Assembly: GCA_903825285.1 (NCBI GenBank)
Contig: CAIJZY010000002.1
Span: 1 to 36,448 of the forward strand
Direction: 5' to 3'
DNA length: 36,448 nt
Source of the DNA: an uncultured Opitutia bacterium
Lineage (GTDB): Bacteria; Verrucomicrobiota; Verrucomicrobiia; Opitutales; Opitutaceae
The position numbers and the translations under genes were made by a program. A model generated the notes under the pieces. That model ran no database searches, was not told the DNA's origin, and saw only the letters and a list, made by a program, of their open reading frames with translations. This document shows, piece after piece, positions 26,888 through 34,325 of this stretch (position 1 is its first letter; every line of letters starts with the position of its first letter).

Positions 26888-27001
26888 CAGGGAGCAAGTA
26901 ACAAGGCCCAGGGGACAAGTGGCAAGGTGGTCAGCCTGAACGCCACCCTGATGGGGATGCCTCGCGGACGATCCCTTGCCATCTGCCACCTGTCACTTGG
27001 C
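26888..27001. repeat. 7-nt-period inverted repeat C between convergent genes
   Basis: The left arm at 26888-26929 has six heptads starting CA(A/G)G, among them CAAGTAA, CAAGTGG and CAAGGTG. The right arm at 26974-27001 has four heptads of consensus NCTTGNC (for example CCTTGCC, ACTTGGC), roughly the reverse complement of the left. The arms flank 44 nt with no recognisable content. The element fills the spacer between the stops of the dapF homologue (plus) and the redoxin gene (minus). Confidence 0.8.
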
Positions 27002-27021
27002 CACGTGCGCGCGAAGCGCGC

Positions 27022-27630
27022 CTAGTACTTCACCGAGCAGCCGTACGGCTGCGAGGTGGCCTTCTCGACGGGCTTGCCGGATTTCACCGCGGCGAGCGCC
27101 GCCTTCACGTAATTGGTCGCCTTGGCGATGTCCTCGACCTTCGCCGAGCGGATGCTGTCGATCGCTCCCTCGTACACGAGCGTGCCGTCCGCCGTGATCA
27201 CGAACATGTGCGGGGTCGTCTTGGCCTCGTACAGCCGGCCGACCTTGCCGTCGCGATCGCGGCAATAGGCCGTCGGCGCCGCGCCCACGCGCTTCATCCA
27301 CGCCGCCACCTGCGCCGGCTCGAAGTCGCCCTCCGCGCCGGGCCGGCCGGAGTTGATGCTGAGCCACACCACGCCGTCCGCCACCGCCGCATGCTGCAGC
27401 GCGGGCATGTTGCCGCTGCCATAGTGCTTCACCACAAACGGGCAAGTCGGATTCACCCACTCGAGCACGACCGTCCGGCCACGGTAGTCCGCCAGCCGGT
27501 GCGTCCGACCCTGAATGTCCGTGAGCGTGAAATCAGGCGCCGGCTGGCCGATGGAAACCGCCGCCCGCGCCGTGCCGACCAAGGCCGCAAGGGCGGCCGC
27601 GAATGCAATCCAACGAAAGGAGAATTTCAT
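27022..27630 (-). CDS. Exported redoxin (peroxiredoxin-like, AhpC/TSA fold)
   Basis: This 202-residue protein has a signal peptide (about 1-23, ending GTARAA), followed by a thioredoxin-fold redoxin domain: IGQPAPDFTLTDIQGRTHRLADYRG, then VLEWVNPTCPFVVKHY. The single Cys in TCPFV is at the peroxidatic position; the CxxC of thioredoxin is absent. TTPHMFVI gives the cis-Pro loop. The C-terminus PYGCSVKY has a second conserved Cys that may be the resolving cysteine. Proteins of this type are often labelled thioredoxin family or redoxin; a periplasmic peroxidase or thiol role is plausible. The start at 27630 gives a clean signal peptide; the longer frame to 27705 does not. It is divergent from the gene at 27948. 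Confidence 0.9.
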   Translation of the reverse strand: MKFSFRWIAFAAALAALVGTARAAVSIGQPAPDFTLTDIQGRTHRLADYRGRTVVLEWVNPTCPFVVKHYGSGNMPALQHAAVADGVVWLSINSGRPGAEGDFEPAQVAAWMKRVGAAPTAYCRDRDGKVGRLYEAKTTPHMFVITADGTLVYEGAIDSIRSAKVEDIAKATNYVKAALAAVKSGKPVEKATSQPYGCSVKY

Positions 27631-27706
27631 GGTTAACAAAGGAAGTGCCTTAGTGTGGAGGCGAACCGGAATTTCGCCAGTACGACCGAGATTTTTCACA
27701 TTCATG

Positions 27707-27753
27707 CGGTCTTTCCCCGCGCATCACGCGCATGTACGCGGATGTGAAGACCG
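27707..27753. repeat. Composite inverted repeat in redoxin leader
   Basis: The outer arms CGGTCTT (27707-27713) and AAGACCG (27747-27753) enclose the inner arms CCGCG (27717-27721) and CGCGG (27737-27741). Internal loops of 3 and 5 nt separate them and the terminal loop is 15 nt. It lies 77 nt upstream of the redoxin start codon. It may be an operator or a leader RNA structure. Confidence 0.5.
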
Positions 27754-27784
27754 GTGGAATTCACTCGTGGCACGTGTGGAAAAT

Positions 27785-27842
27785 GTGGGAGCGAGCTTGC
27801 TCGCGACCTTTCCCGATCTGTCGCGAGCAAGCTCGCTCCCAC
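27785..27842. repeat. REP-like palindrome, copy 2
   Basis: A perfect 23-bp inverted repeat (27785-27807 and 27820-27842) surrounds a 12-nt loop. The arm core is the same as in copy 1 (25045-25111), starting GTGGGAGCGAGC and ending GCTCGCGAC. The loops of both copies share CCCGA. Unlike typical REP elements, which lie after genes, this one lies between two divergent genes. Confidence 0.92.
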
Positions 27843-27947
27843 CGCGGCCTCAACCGCAGCCTCCCTATCGCCGGCCAGCGGCCTTTGACACCCCAATCAC
27901 GCCACAATTCAGTTTGCCGCTGGGTGGGTCGCACCTAGCCTCACCGT

Positions 27948-29447
27948 GTGACTGGCTGGATTGCCGACTTCTTCCGCCTCGCCTGGGGCCTGATCTACTG
28001 GAACACACGCAAGTCATGGTTCCGGTACAGGCGCGGACGTTCGCCATGCCCCTGCCAGAGCCCAAGCGATTCCGGCCGCGCCCTTGAAACCCAGTGCGAG
28101 GCGGTCGTGCACTGGCACGAGGCCGCGCGCTTCCGCCGCGTCTGCCCGCTGCTCGTCCAGACGCCGCAGGGCTGGCGGTGCGCGGCCCACACCGCCGATG
28201 TCCGACCCTTCTGGGGCCGTGCCGCCGCCAGCTATGGCGGCACGATCGGGGCGCTCTACCTCACCGGCGCCCTCGCCGTCTTCATCTTCCTGCGCGTCGT
28301 CGGCTACCCGGTGAACATCTTCCAGGTCTGCTGGCCGCCATCCTGGTCCGAGGTGGCCCGCGCCCGCGGCTGGTATTTCACCGAGCAGGCCCGCCTCGCC
28401 TTCGCCGCCAACCGCACCGGCGAGGCCCTGCTCTACCTCTCCAACGCCTACGAGTTCGATCCCTCCAACTACGCCGCCGGGCTCACCCTCGCCAAGACAC
28501 TCCAGTCCGGCCAGCCCGTGCCGTCCAACCGGATTTATGAGCGGCTCTACCGCGAGCACACCGCTTTGCGCGAGGAGACGGCGCAGGAGTGGTTCCGGGC
28601 CATGCTGGCCCGCGGCGACTTCACCGGCGTGCAGGAGCTCGCCCGCGACCGGCTGCTCCACGGCACACCGCACGCCTCGGTCTGGATGCGCGCCCTGGTC
28701 TTCGCCACGCGGCAGCTGCACCGCGACGACCTGCTGCGCGCGCTGCGCGATGCGGGCGATCCTGCGATCACCGCCTGGCGGCCCCTGCTGGAGACGGAAA
28801 TTCTCTTCCAGGCCGGCCGCACCGCCGAGGCCCGCGCCACGCTCGACCGGGCCGACTGGCGCGGCGTGCCCGCCTACGGCGCATTCTACCAGGTCGACCA
28901 GCTCATCGCGCAGGGCGATGCCTTCGCCGCCCTCGACCGCCTCGGCAAGGTGGCACCCGACCTGGACCCGGAAACCCGGGTCGCCCTCGGCCTCGCCGCC
29001 TTCGCCCGCCAGAATCTCGGCCGGCCCTACCAGCAGCAGGTGGACCAGCTCCTCAACCCGCGCCTCTCGCCCGCGGTCCTGAAGGTGTTCGCCGTCCAGC
29101 TCATCCGCCATCCCGACCCCGCCCTCTTGGATCGGCTCTACGCAAAGCTGCAGGCCGAGCCCGTGGCGTTCAGCACCGACAACGCCGGCGTCTATTTCGC
29201 CCTGCTCTGCGCCGCCGGCGTGCAGGGGGACTGGACCAAGTTCTCCGCGCTCGGCCACCGCATCAGCGCCGAGTCGGGCATGTCCGCGTCGTTCCTCGTG
29301 ACGCTGGAGAACTTCTTCCACGGCCGCACCAACTCCGACCGCGCCACGTCCATCCTGCCGCTGCTGCCGCTGCCGCTCGAGGTCACCTACGCGATGATCG
29401 AGCGCTACCCCGGCCTGCCGCCCGTCTCGGTCCAACTCCAGCCATGA
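27948..29447 (+). CDS. Membrane-anchored helical-repeat protein of exosortase locus
   Basis: I do not recognise this 499-residue protein. An N-terminal region has a possible zinc-ribbon-like set of cysteines (Cys34, 36, 50, 66, 78, with His55, 57 and 81 nearby). One membrane helix follows at about 97-120. The rest (about 130-490) is helical and Ala/Leu/Arg-rich with TPR-like repeats, for example AFAANRTGEALLYLSNAYEF and FQAGRTAEARATLDRA. The topology would put the Cys-rich head in the cytoplasm and the repeats in the periplasm, or the reverse. GTG start at 27948. Its stop overlaps the exosortase ATG (ATGA), so it is likely to serve the same system, perhaps as a scaffold or chaperone; that role is inferred only from context. 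Confidence 0.78.
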   Translation: MTGWIADFFRLAWGLIYWNTRKSWFRYRRGRSPCPCQSPSDSGRALETQCEAVVHWHEAARFRRVCPLLVQTPQGWRCAAHTADVRPFWGRAAASYGGTIGALYLTGALAVFIFLRVVGYPVNIFQVCWPPSWSEVARARGWYFTEQARLAFAANRTGEALLYLSNAYEFDPSNYAAGLTLAKTLQSGQPVPSNRIYERLYREHTALREETAQEWFRAMLARGDFTGVQELARDRLLHGTPHASVWMRALVFATRQLHRDDLLRALRDAGDPAITAWRPLLETEILFQAGRTAEARATLDRADWRGVPAYGAFYQVDQLIAQGDAFAALDRLGKVAPDLDPETRVALGLAAFARQNLGRPYQQQVDQLLNPRLSPAVLKVFAVQLIRHPDPALLDRLYAKLQAEPVAFSTDNAGVYFALLCAAGVQGDWTKFSALGHRISAESGMSASFLVTLENFFHGRTNSDRATSILPLLPLPLEVTYAMIERYPGLPPVSVQLQP

Positions 29448-31051
29448 GCGACGCGTCACCCCGGCCCGGCTTCGCGCACCTCGCCCCCGCGGTCCGGCTC
29501 AGCCTCCTGCTGCTGGCCGTTCTCCTGGTCGCCCTCAGCGCGATGCTGTGGCCGCACTGGCGGTCGAACCCCGACCTGTCCCACGGCTTCTTCATGCCGA
29601 TCATCTTTCTGCTGCTGCTGCGTGAGGCGCGCCAGGGTGCGCCGCGCTACCTGCGCGACTCCGCCGGGCTGACCGCCGCGCTCGCCGTCGGACTCATCCT
29701 CGGGCTGCTCGCGCTCTCCGCGGGGGGATTGTACGCGGCCTCGCTCGGCTGGTCGCACGACCTCGTCGCCTTCACCCTGACCGGCGCCGGCGTCCTGTTG
29801 CTCCTCGCCAGCCTTGCCGTCCTCGCCTCGGCGCCGGTCCGCTGGCCGCCCTGCAACTGGACGGCCCTCGTCGCCGCCGGCCTGTGGCTGCTCAGCGCGC
29901 CCCTCCCGCCGGGCACCTACTCGCGCCTCACGCTCGGACTCCAATTGATGGTCTCCGAGAACGTGCTGCGCACCCTGCACCTGCTCGGCATCGCCGCCGT
30001 CCGCGAGGGCAACATCATCCAGCTCGCCACCGCCGCCGTCGGCATCGAGGAGGCCTGCAGCGGCGTGCGCAGCCTGGTGTCGTGCGTGTTCGCCGGCGTC
30101 TTCTTCTCCGGGATGCTCGTCCAGCGGCCGTGGTCCCGCGCCGTGCTCATCCTCCTCTCGGCCCCGCTGGCGCTGGCCATGAACTTTGCCCGATCCCTCG
30201 CGCTCACACTGCTGGCCAACGCCGGGGTGCACGTCGCCGGGGCCTGGCATGACTTCACCGGCTTCGCCGTCCTGGGTCTCACCGCCGCGCTGCTCGCCGG
30301 CCTCGCCTATCTCCTGGAGCGCCCGGCCCCCGTCGTGTCCCGGCCCGCCGCGGACTCCGCCGAGGCCCTGCCCGCCGCCGCATCGGCCCTGGCCCGCCGC
30401 CTGCTCGCCGGCGCCTTGGGTGCCGCTGTCGTCCTAACCGGCGCCTTCGCCCTGGCCACGCGGCCGGCCGAGCGCGCCGACGCCCCCGTGCCGGATCTCG
30501 CCGCCCTGCTGCCCGCCACGGCGGTGGGTTGGCGGGTCGAGACGGCCACCGACCTCTCTCAGTTCCGCGGCATCCTGCAGACCGACCACCTCGCGCAGCG
30601 GCTCTACACGCATCCCACGCGGCAGGGCCCGGCGGTGGTCATCGTCTACCTCGCCTACTGGCGCCCGGGCCAGGCGTCGGTCAGCCTCGTGGCCTCGCAC
30701 ACGCCCGACGCCTGCTGGCCCGGCGCGGGCTGGGAGGCGCTGCCGGTTCCGCAGCAGCGCGCCCGGCTGGCCGTCGGCTCGCGCCTCCTCCCGGACGCCG
30801 AGCAGCGCGCCTTCCGCAGCGATGCGTTCCTGCAGAACGTCTGGTACTGGCACCTCTACGACGGGCACCCGCTCCTGCACGAGGACCCGCATTCGCCGCG
30901 CGAGCTGCTCCGCCTGGCCTGGCGCTACGGCTTCCGCCGCGAGGGTGACCAGCTCTTCGTCCGCATCTCCAGCAACCTGCCCTGGGATCAGATCCGCCAC
31001 GAGCCGTTCATCGAACAGCTCTTCGCGCGCCTCCAGCCGCTTGGCCTCTGA
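29444..31051 (+). CDS. Exosortase fused to EpsI domain
   Basis: This 535-residue protein combines an exosortase (multi-helix transpeptidase acting on PEP-CTERM-type sorting signals) with a C-terminal EpsI/DUF3485 domain. The catalytic set is visible: Cys205 in IEEACSGVRS, Arg250 in MNFARSLALT and His269 in AWHDFTGFA. About eight membrane helices fill residues 15-310. The C-terminal domain (about 360-520) has VVIVYLAYWRPGQASVS and SHTPDACWPGAGWE, typical of EpsI. Exosortases cleave and attach exported proteins in bacteria that also make exopolysaccharide, in keeping with the module at 12155-16961. No protein with a PEP-CTERM-like tail was seen in the window, so substrates are elsewhere. The ATG at 29444 overlaps the previous stop. 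Confidence 0.93.
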   Translation: MSDASPRPGFAHLAPAVRLSLLLLAVLLVALSAMLWPHWRSNPDLSHGFFMPIIFLLLLREARQGAPRYLRDSAGLTAALAVGLILGLLALSAGGLYAASLGWSHDLVAFTLTGAGVLLLLASLAVLASAPVRWPPCNWTALVAAGLWLLSAPLPPGTYSRLTLGLQLMVSENVLRTLHLLGIAAVREGNIIQLATAAVGIEEACSGVRSLVSCVFAGVFFSGMLVQRPWSRAVLILLSAPLALAMNFARSLALTLLANAGVHVAGAWHDFTGFAVLGLTAALLAGLAYLLERPAPVVSRPAADSAEALPAAASALARRLLAGALGAAVVLTGAFALATRPAERADAPVPDLAALLPATAVGWRVETATDLSQFRGILQTDHLAQRLYTHPTRQGPAVVIVYLAYWRPGQASVSLVASHTPDACWPGAGWEALPVPQQRARLAVGSRLLPDAEQRAFRSDAFLQNVWYWHLYDGHPLLHEDPHSPRELLRLAWRYGFRREGDQLFVRISSNLPWDQIRHEPFIEQLFARLQPLGL

Positions 31052-31068
31052 CCGCAAGGTGCAGTCAG

Positions 31069-31103
31069 CGAACGCCGAGCTTCGAGCTACGAATTCCGAA
31101 CCA
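31069..31103. repeat. 7-nt-period tandem repeat D
   Basis: Five heptads of consensus CGA(A/G)NNN (for example CGAACGC, CGAGCTT, CGAATTC) end at the A of the start codon of the small membrane peptide. No clear opposing arm was found. The element lies 17 nt after the exosortase stop. Confidence 0.7.
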
Positions 31104-31195
31104 TGCCCCTGCGTGTCACCGCCATCGAGCGCCGGATCCTCGCCGTGCTCGCCGCCACCCTCGTCCTGGGGCTGATCGGGCTGGCCGTGCTGTGA
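31103..31195 (+). CDS. Small single-helix membrane peptide
   Basis: This 30-residue peptide has a short basic head (MPLRVTAIERR) and one hydrophobic helix (ILAVLAATLVLGLIGLAVL) running to the C-terminus, as in small inner-membrane proteins with a cytoplasmic N-terminus. It follows the exosortase stop by 51 nt on the same strand. The composition of the helix supports coding, but such short frames arise by chance in GC-rich DNA, so it is only a candidate. I recall small helical peptides near exosortases in related bacteria, but this is not verified here. It may be an accessory subunit of the exosortase. Confidence 0.45.
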   Translation: MPLRVTAIERRILAVLAATLVLGLIGLAVL

Positions 31196-31368
31196 AGCGG
31201 GCGTGAAACCGCCACCGCGCGGCCCGGGCGGAGGATTTCGGCTCGCCATTCCGGGCGCCCGCATCCTCTGCTGGTGCTCGTTCGTATGAGGAGTGGATGT
31301 CCGTGCTGTCGCCATGCTGGCCTGCCGGCCTCGCCGTCTGGGCGGCGCGGCGGGACCCTTCCGCCCGC

Positions 31369-31977
31369 ATGAAGCCCGACACGCCCATCGACCTCTCCGC
31401 GCCCGCGGCCGAGCGCGCCCGCGTGGACGCCGCCCTGCTGGGCCGGGCCGCCGGCGGGGACCGCGACGCTTTGGGCGAATTGTATGATAGGTTTTCCCGC
31501 CCGTTGTTCGCCACCGCGCTGCGCATCACGGGCAGCGCCGCCGAGGCCGAGGACGTGGTCCAGGAAGTTTTCCTCTCGCTCTGGACGCGCGCCCGCACCT
31601 TTGAGGTGGCCCGGGGCTCCGCGTTCGCCTGGGCCGTCACGCTGACGCGGCATCGCGCCATTGACCGCGTCCGGCAGCGCAACCGCCGCTCCGAGCTGCT
31701 CGGCCAGGCCACCGCCGAGGAGGCCGGCACCCAGCCCGCCCCCGCCGGCCCCGATTCCGCCGCCGCGCTGCTCGCCCGCGAACATGCCGGCGCCGTCCGC
31801 TCCGCGGTCGCCAGCCTGCCGCCCGAGCAGCGGCGCGCGCTCGAGCTGGCGTTCTTCGACGGCCTGACGCAGCAGGAAATCGCGGCGTCCCTGCGACAGC
31901 CCCTCGGCACCGTCAAGGCCCGCATCCGCCGCGGCCTGATCCGGCTGCGCGAAATCATCGGAGGCCATCATGACTGA
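31369..31977 (+). CDS. ECF-type RNA polymerase sigma factor
   Basis: This 202-residue sigma factor directs RNA polymerase to a small regulon. Region 2 is at about 30-105: the core-binding ALGELYDRFSRPLFATALRI, then EAEDVVQEVFLSLW and the -10 binding FAWAVTLTRHRAIDRVR. A Pro/Ala linker follows (about 115-140), then region 4 at about 140-195 with LPPEQRRALELAFFDGLTQQ and the HTH LGTVKARIRRGLIRLRE. The ATG at 31369 is preferred; an ATG at 31297 would add an unlikely N-terminus. It overlaps the anti-sigma gene by 8 nt, so the pair is translationally coupled, in keeping with the sigma-K/RskA-type arrangement. The 173-bp leader probably holds an autoregulated promoter, but I cannot pick its boxes out. 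Confidence 0.93.
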   Translation: MKPDTPIDLSAPAAERARVDAALLGRAAGGDRDALGELYDRFSRPLFATALRITGSAAEAEDVVQEVFLSLWTRARTFEVARGSAFAWAVTLTRHRAIDRVRQRNRRSELLGQATAEEAGTQPAPAGPDSAAALLAREHAGAVRSAVASLPPEQRRALELAFFDGLTQQEIAASLRQPLGTVKARIRRGLIRLREIIGGHHD

Positions 31978-32944
31978 CGAGACGATGCAGGAATACGCCT
32001 CGCTCTACGTGCTCGACCTGCTCGAGGGCCTCGAGCTCGACGCGTTCCAGGCCCAGCTCGCGCGCGATCCCGCCCTGCGCCAGCTCGTCCGCGAGCTGGC
32101 CGAGGCCGCGGCCCACCTGGCCCACGACGCCCCGGACGCCTCGCCGCCGGCCGCCCTCAAGGCCCGCATCCTCGCCCGGCTCGACACTCCCGCCCAGGCC
32201 GCGGCCCCGGCGACGGTCATCCCGTTTAAAGTTCCCTGCTGGGTGCCCTGGGCGGCCGCGGCCGTCTTTGTGCTGACCAGCGCGTGGCTCAGCCAGCTCT
32301 ACCTCGGCAGCCGCGCGGCGGCCGCCCTTCTCCGCGACCAGCAGCTGCTCGCGGACTTCGAGCTCAAGAGCGCGCGCCACCAGCTGGAGGCCGAGCGCAT
32401 CATCTCGCGCCAGGAGCTCTCCGCCTCCACCGCCGGCTCCACCGACCTCAACCGCGCCCTCCAGCTCGCGCGCCAGCAGGCTGCCGATGCCGAGGCCCAG
32501 CTCACCCGCACGCAGCAGCTGCTCGCGGCGCGCGACACCCAGCTCGCCCAGGCCACCCAGCTCGTCGCCGACACCGAGGCCCGCGCGCGGCGCGAGGCCG
32601 ACCTGGCCAGCCTCAAGATCGCCACCCTCGCCTCCCTGCTCGGCAGCAGCCCGCAGGCCCTGGCCGTCGCCGTCTGGAGCCCGACGCGCCAGGAGGGCGT
32701 GCTGCGCGTTGAGAAGCTGCCCGCCCTCGCGCCCGACAAGGACTACCAGCTCTGGCTGATCGACCCGCAGTACCCGATCCCGGTGGACGGCGGCGTGTTC
32801 ACCGTGGATCCCGCCAGCGGCGCGGCCAGCTACGCCTTCAAGGCCGGCAAGCCGGTCAGGGCCATCACCAAGTTCGCCGTCAGCCTCGAGCGCAAGGGCG
32901 GCGTCCCGCGGGCCGAGGGCCCGATGGTGCTGTTCGGCCCCTGA
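31970..32944 (+). CDS. Anti-sigma factor, RskA-like
   Basis: This 324-residue membrane protein is the likely anti-sigma partner of the upstream ECF factor. Residues 1-75 form the sigma-binding domain (EYASLYVLDLLEGLELDAFQ, then ARDPALRQLVRELAEAAA), without the zinc HxxxCxxC motif. A membrane helix lies at about 89-108 (VPWAAAAVFVLTSAWLSQLY). A long coiled coil (about 115-220, with many LARQQAADAEAQL-type heptads) leads to a C-terminal RskA domain (about 225-320) with SPTRQEGVLRVEKLPALAPD, YQLWLIDPQYPIPVDGGVF and a beta-rich end. The periplasmic domain would sense an envelope signal and trigger proteolysis to free the sigma factor. The coiled coil is longer than in typical RskA proteins. Confidence 0.92.
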   Translation: MTDETMQEYASLYVLDLLEGLELDAFQAQLARDPALRQLVRELAEAAAHLAHDAPDASPPAALKARILARLDTPAQAAAPATVIPFKVPCWVPWAAAAVFVLTSAWLSQLYLGSRAAAALLRDQQLLADFELKSARHQLEAERIISRQELSASTAGSTDLNRALQLARQQAADAEAQLTRTQQLLAARDTQLAQATQLVADTEARARREADLASLKIATLASLLGSSPQALAVAVWSPTRQEGVLRVEKLPALAPDKDYQLWLIDPQYPIPVDGGVFTVDPASGAASYAFKAGKPVRAITKFAVSLERKGGVPRAEGPMVLFGP

Positions 32945-33020
32945 CGTCCGGCCTGGCCGGGACGCCCGGCCCAACTTGAAACTTGCCCCGGATTCCATCC
33001 CCGGGGAACCTTGAGGGCGC

Positions 33021-34208
33021 ATGATCATCAAACCCAAAATTCGCGGCTTCATCTGCGTCACCGCCCACCCCGAAGGCTGTGCCGCGCATGTCCAGGAATG
33101 GATCAACCACGTCAAGGCCAAGGGCCCGATCGCCAACGGCCCCAAGCGCGTCCTCGTCGTCGGTTCCTCCATGGGCTACGGTCTCGCCTCCCGCATCACC
33201 GCCGCGTTCGGTTCCGGCGCCGCGACCATGGGCGTCTTCTTCGAGCGTCCCTCCGAGGAGGGCCGCCCCGCCACCCCGGGCTGGTACAACTCGATCGCCT
33301 TCACCCAGGCCGCCCGCAAGGCCGGGCTCTACGCCCGCAACTTCATGGGCGACGCGTTCTCCGTCGACATCAAGCGCCAGGTGGTCGAGGCCATCAAGGC
33401 CGACCTCGGGCAGATCGACCTCGTCGTCTATTCCCTCGCCTCGCCCCGCCGCACGCATCCCGTGACCGGCGCCGTGCACAAGTCCGTGCTCAAGCCCATC
33501 GGCGCGCCCTACACCAACAAGACGGTCGACACCGACCGGGGCGTCGTCAGCGAGGTCACCATCGAGCCCGCGAGCGAGGCCGAGATCGCCGACACCGTCA
33601 CCGTCATGGGCGGCCAGGACTGGGAGCTCTGGATGCAGGCCCTGGGCGAGGCCAAGCTGCTCGCGCCCGGCGCCCAGTCCGTCGCCTACAGCTACATCGG
33701 GCCCGAGGTCACGTGGGATATCTACAAGAACGGCACGATCGGCATGGCGAAGAACGACCTCGAGCGCGCCGCCAAGGCGATCAACGCCCAGCTCAAGGCC
33801 AACGGCAACGGCCGCGCCTTCATCTCGGTCAACAAGGCCCTCGTCACCCAGTCCAGCTCCGCCATCCCCGTCGTCCCGCTCTACATCGCCATCCTCTACA
33901 AGCTGATGAAGGCGCGCGGCACGCACGAGGGCTGCATCGAGCAGATGCAGCGGCTCTTCGCCCAGCAGATCTACGGGCCCAAGGCGGCGACATTCGACGA
34001 CGGCGGCCGAGTGCGCGTCGACGACCTCGAGATGATTCCCGAGATCCAGAATGCCGTCCGCCAGATCTGGCCGACGGTCACCACGGAAAACCTCGAGGCG
34101 GTCACCGACATCGCCGGCTATCGCACCGAGTTCCTCAAGCTCTTCGGTTTCGGCCTCGCGGGCGTGAACTACGACGCCGAGACCGAGCCGCATGTGCCGA
34201 TGAATTGA
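33021..34208 (+). CDS. fabV: FabV-type trans-2-enoyl-ACP reductase
   Basis: FabV catalyses the last reduction of the fatty acid elongation cycle, using NADH. The 395-residue length is typical. The N-terminal MIIKPKIRGFICVTAHPEGC is characteristic. The NADH-binding VLVVGSSMGYGLASR, and the active-site Tyr235 and Lys244 with exactly eight residues between (YKNGTIGMAK), identify FabV rather than FabI, where the Tyr-Lys spacing is shorter. Other marks are YSLASPRRTHPVTG and QSSSAIPVVPLYIAILYK. FabV enzymes are intrinsically less sensitive to triclosan than FabI. A weak GAGGG precedes the ATG. The gene stands alone; the 117-bp spacer before dtd carries heptad repeats. Confidence 0.97.
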   Translation: MIIKPKIRGFICVTAHPEGCAAHVQEWINHVKAKGPIANGPKRVLVVGSSMGYGLASRITAAFGSGAATMGVFFERPSEEGRPATPGWYNSIAFTQAARKAGLYARNFMGDAFSVDIKRQVVEAIKADLGQIDLVVYSLASPRRTHPVTGAVHKSVLKPIGAPYTNKTVDTDRGVVSEVTIEPASEAEIADTVTVMGGQDWELWMQALGEAKLLAPGAQSVAYSYIGPEVTWDIYKNGTIGMAKNDLERAAKAINAQLKANGNGRAFISVNKALVTQSSSAIPVVPLYIAILYKLMKARGTHEGCIEQMQRLFAQQIYGPKAATFDDGGRVRVDDLEMIPEIQNAVRQIWPTVTTENLEAVTDIAGYRTEFLKLFGFGLAGVNYDAETEPHVPMN

Positions 34209-34228
34209 ACGCCCCGCGTTCAATGCAT

Positions 34229-34325
34229 CGGGAGAAGGGAGCAAGGTGAAGGGACCACGGCTTCGATCCGGCCACCCGCGGTTTCCCGCGCCCTTGCCCA
34301 TGCCCTCGCCTCTCGCTTCCCCGCC
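34229..34325. repeat. 7-nt-period repeat E with opposing arms before dtd
   Basis: The left part at 34229-34256 has four purine-rich heptads resembling AGGGNNN (for example AGGGAGC, AGGGACC). The right part at 34291-34325 has five pyrimidine-rich heptads (CCCTTGC, CTCGCCT, CTCGCTT among them) and ends exactly at the dtd ATG. The arms are partly complementary. Between them lies a 34-nt centre containing CCGCGG. Confidence 0.65.

Larger units (their letters stand above)
27631..27947. other. 317-bp divergent intergenic region with hairpins
   Basis: This spacer separates the redoxin gene (minus) from the membrane protein gene (plus) and must hold promoters for both. It contains a composite inverted repeat at 27707-27753 (CGGTCTT with AAGACCG, and inside it CCGCG with CGCGG) and REP-like palindrome copy 2 at 27785-27842. 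No convincing ORF was found; short frames around 27702-27938 read through the palindrome. AT-rich stretches near 27690-27705 and 27770-27785 could be promoter elements but I cannot assign them. Confidence 0.6.

Noticed and set aside
20863-27001. Heptad arrays as CRISPR arrays
   Set aside because: Repeat unit is 7 nt with no spacers of constant length and no cas genes nearby.
27702-27938. Short frames of 64-68 codons in the redoxin spacer
   Set aside because: They read through the REP-like palindrome and other inverted repeats, on both strands, and show no protein-like composition.
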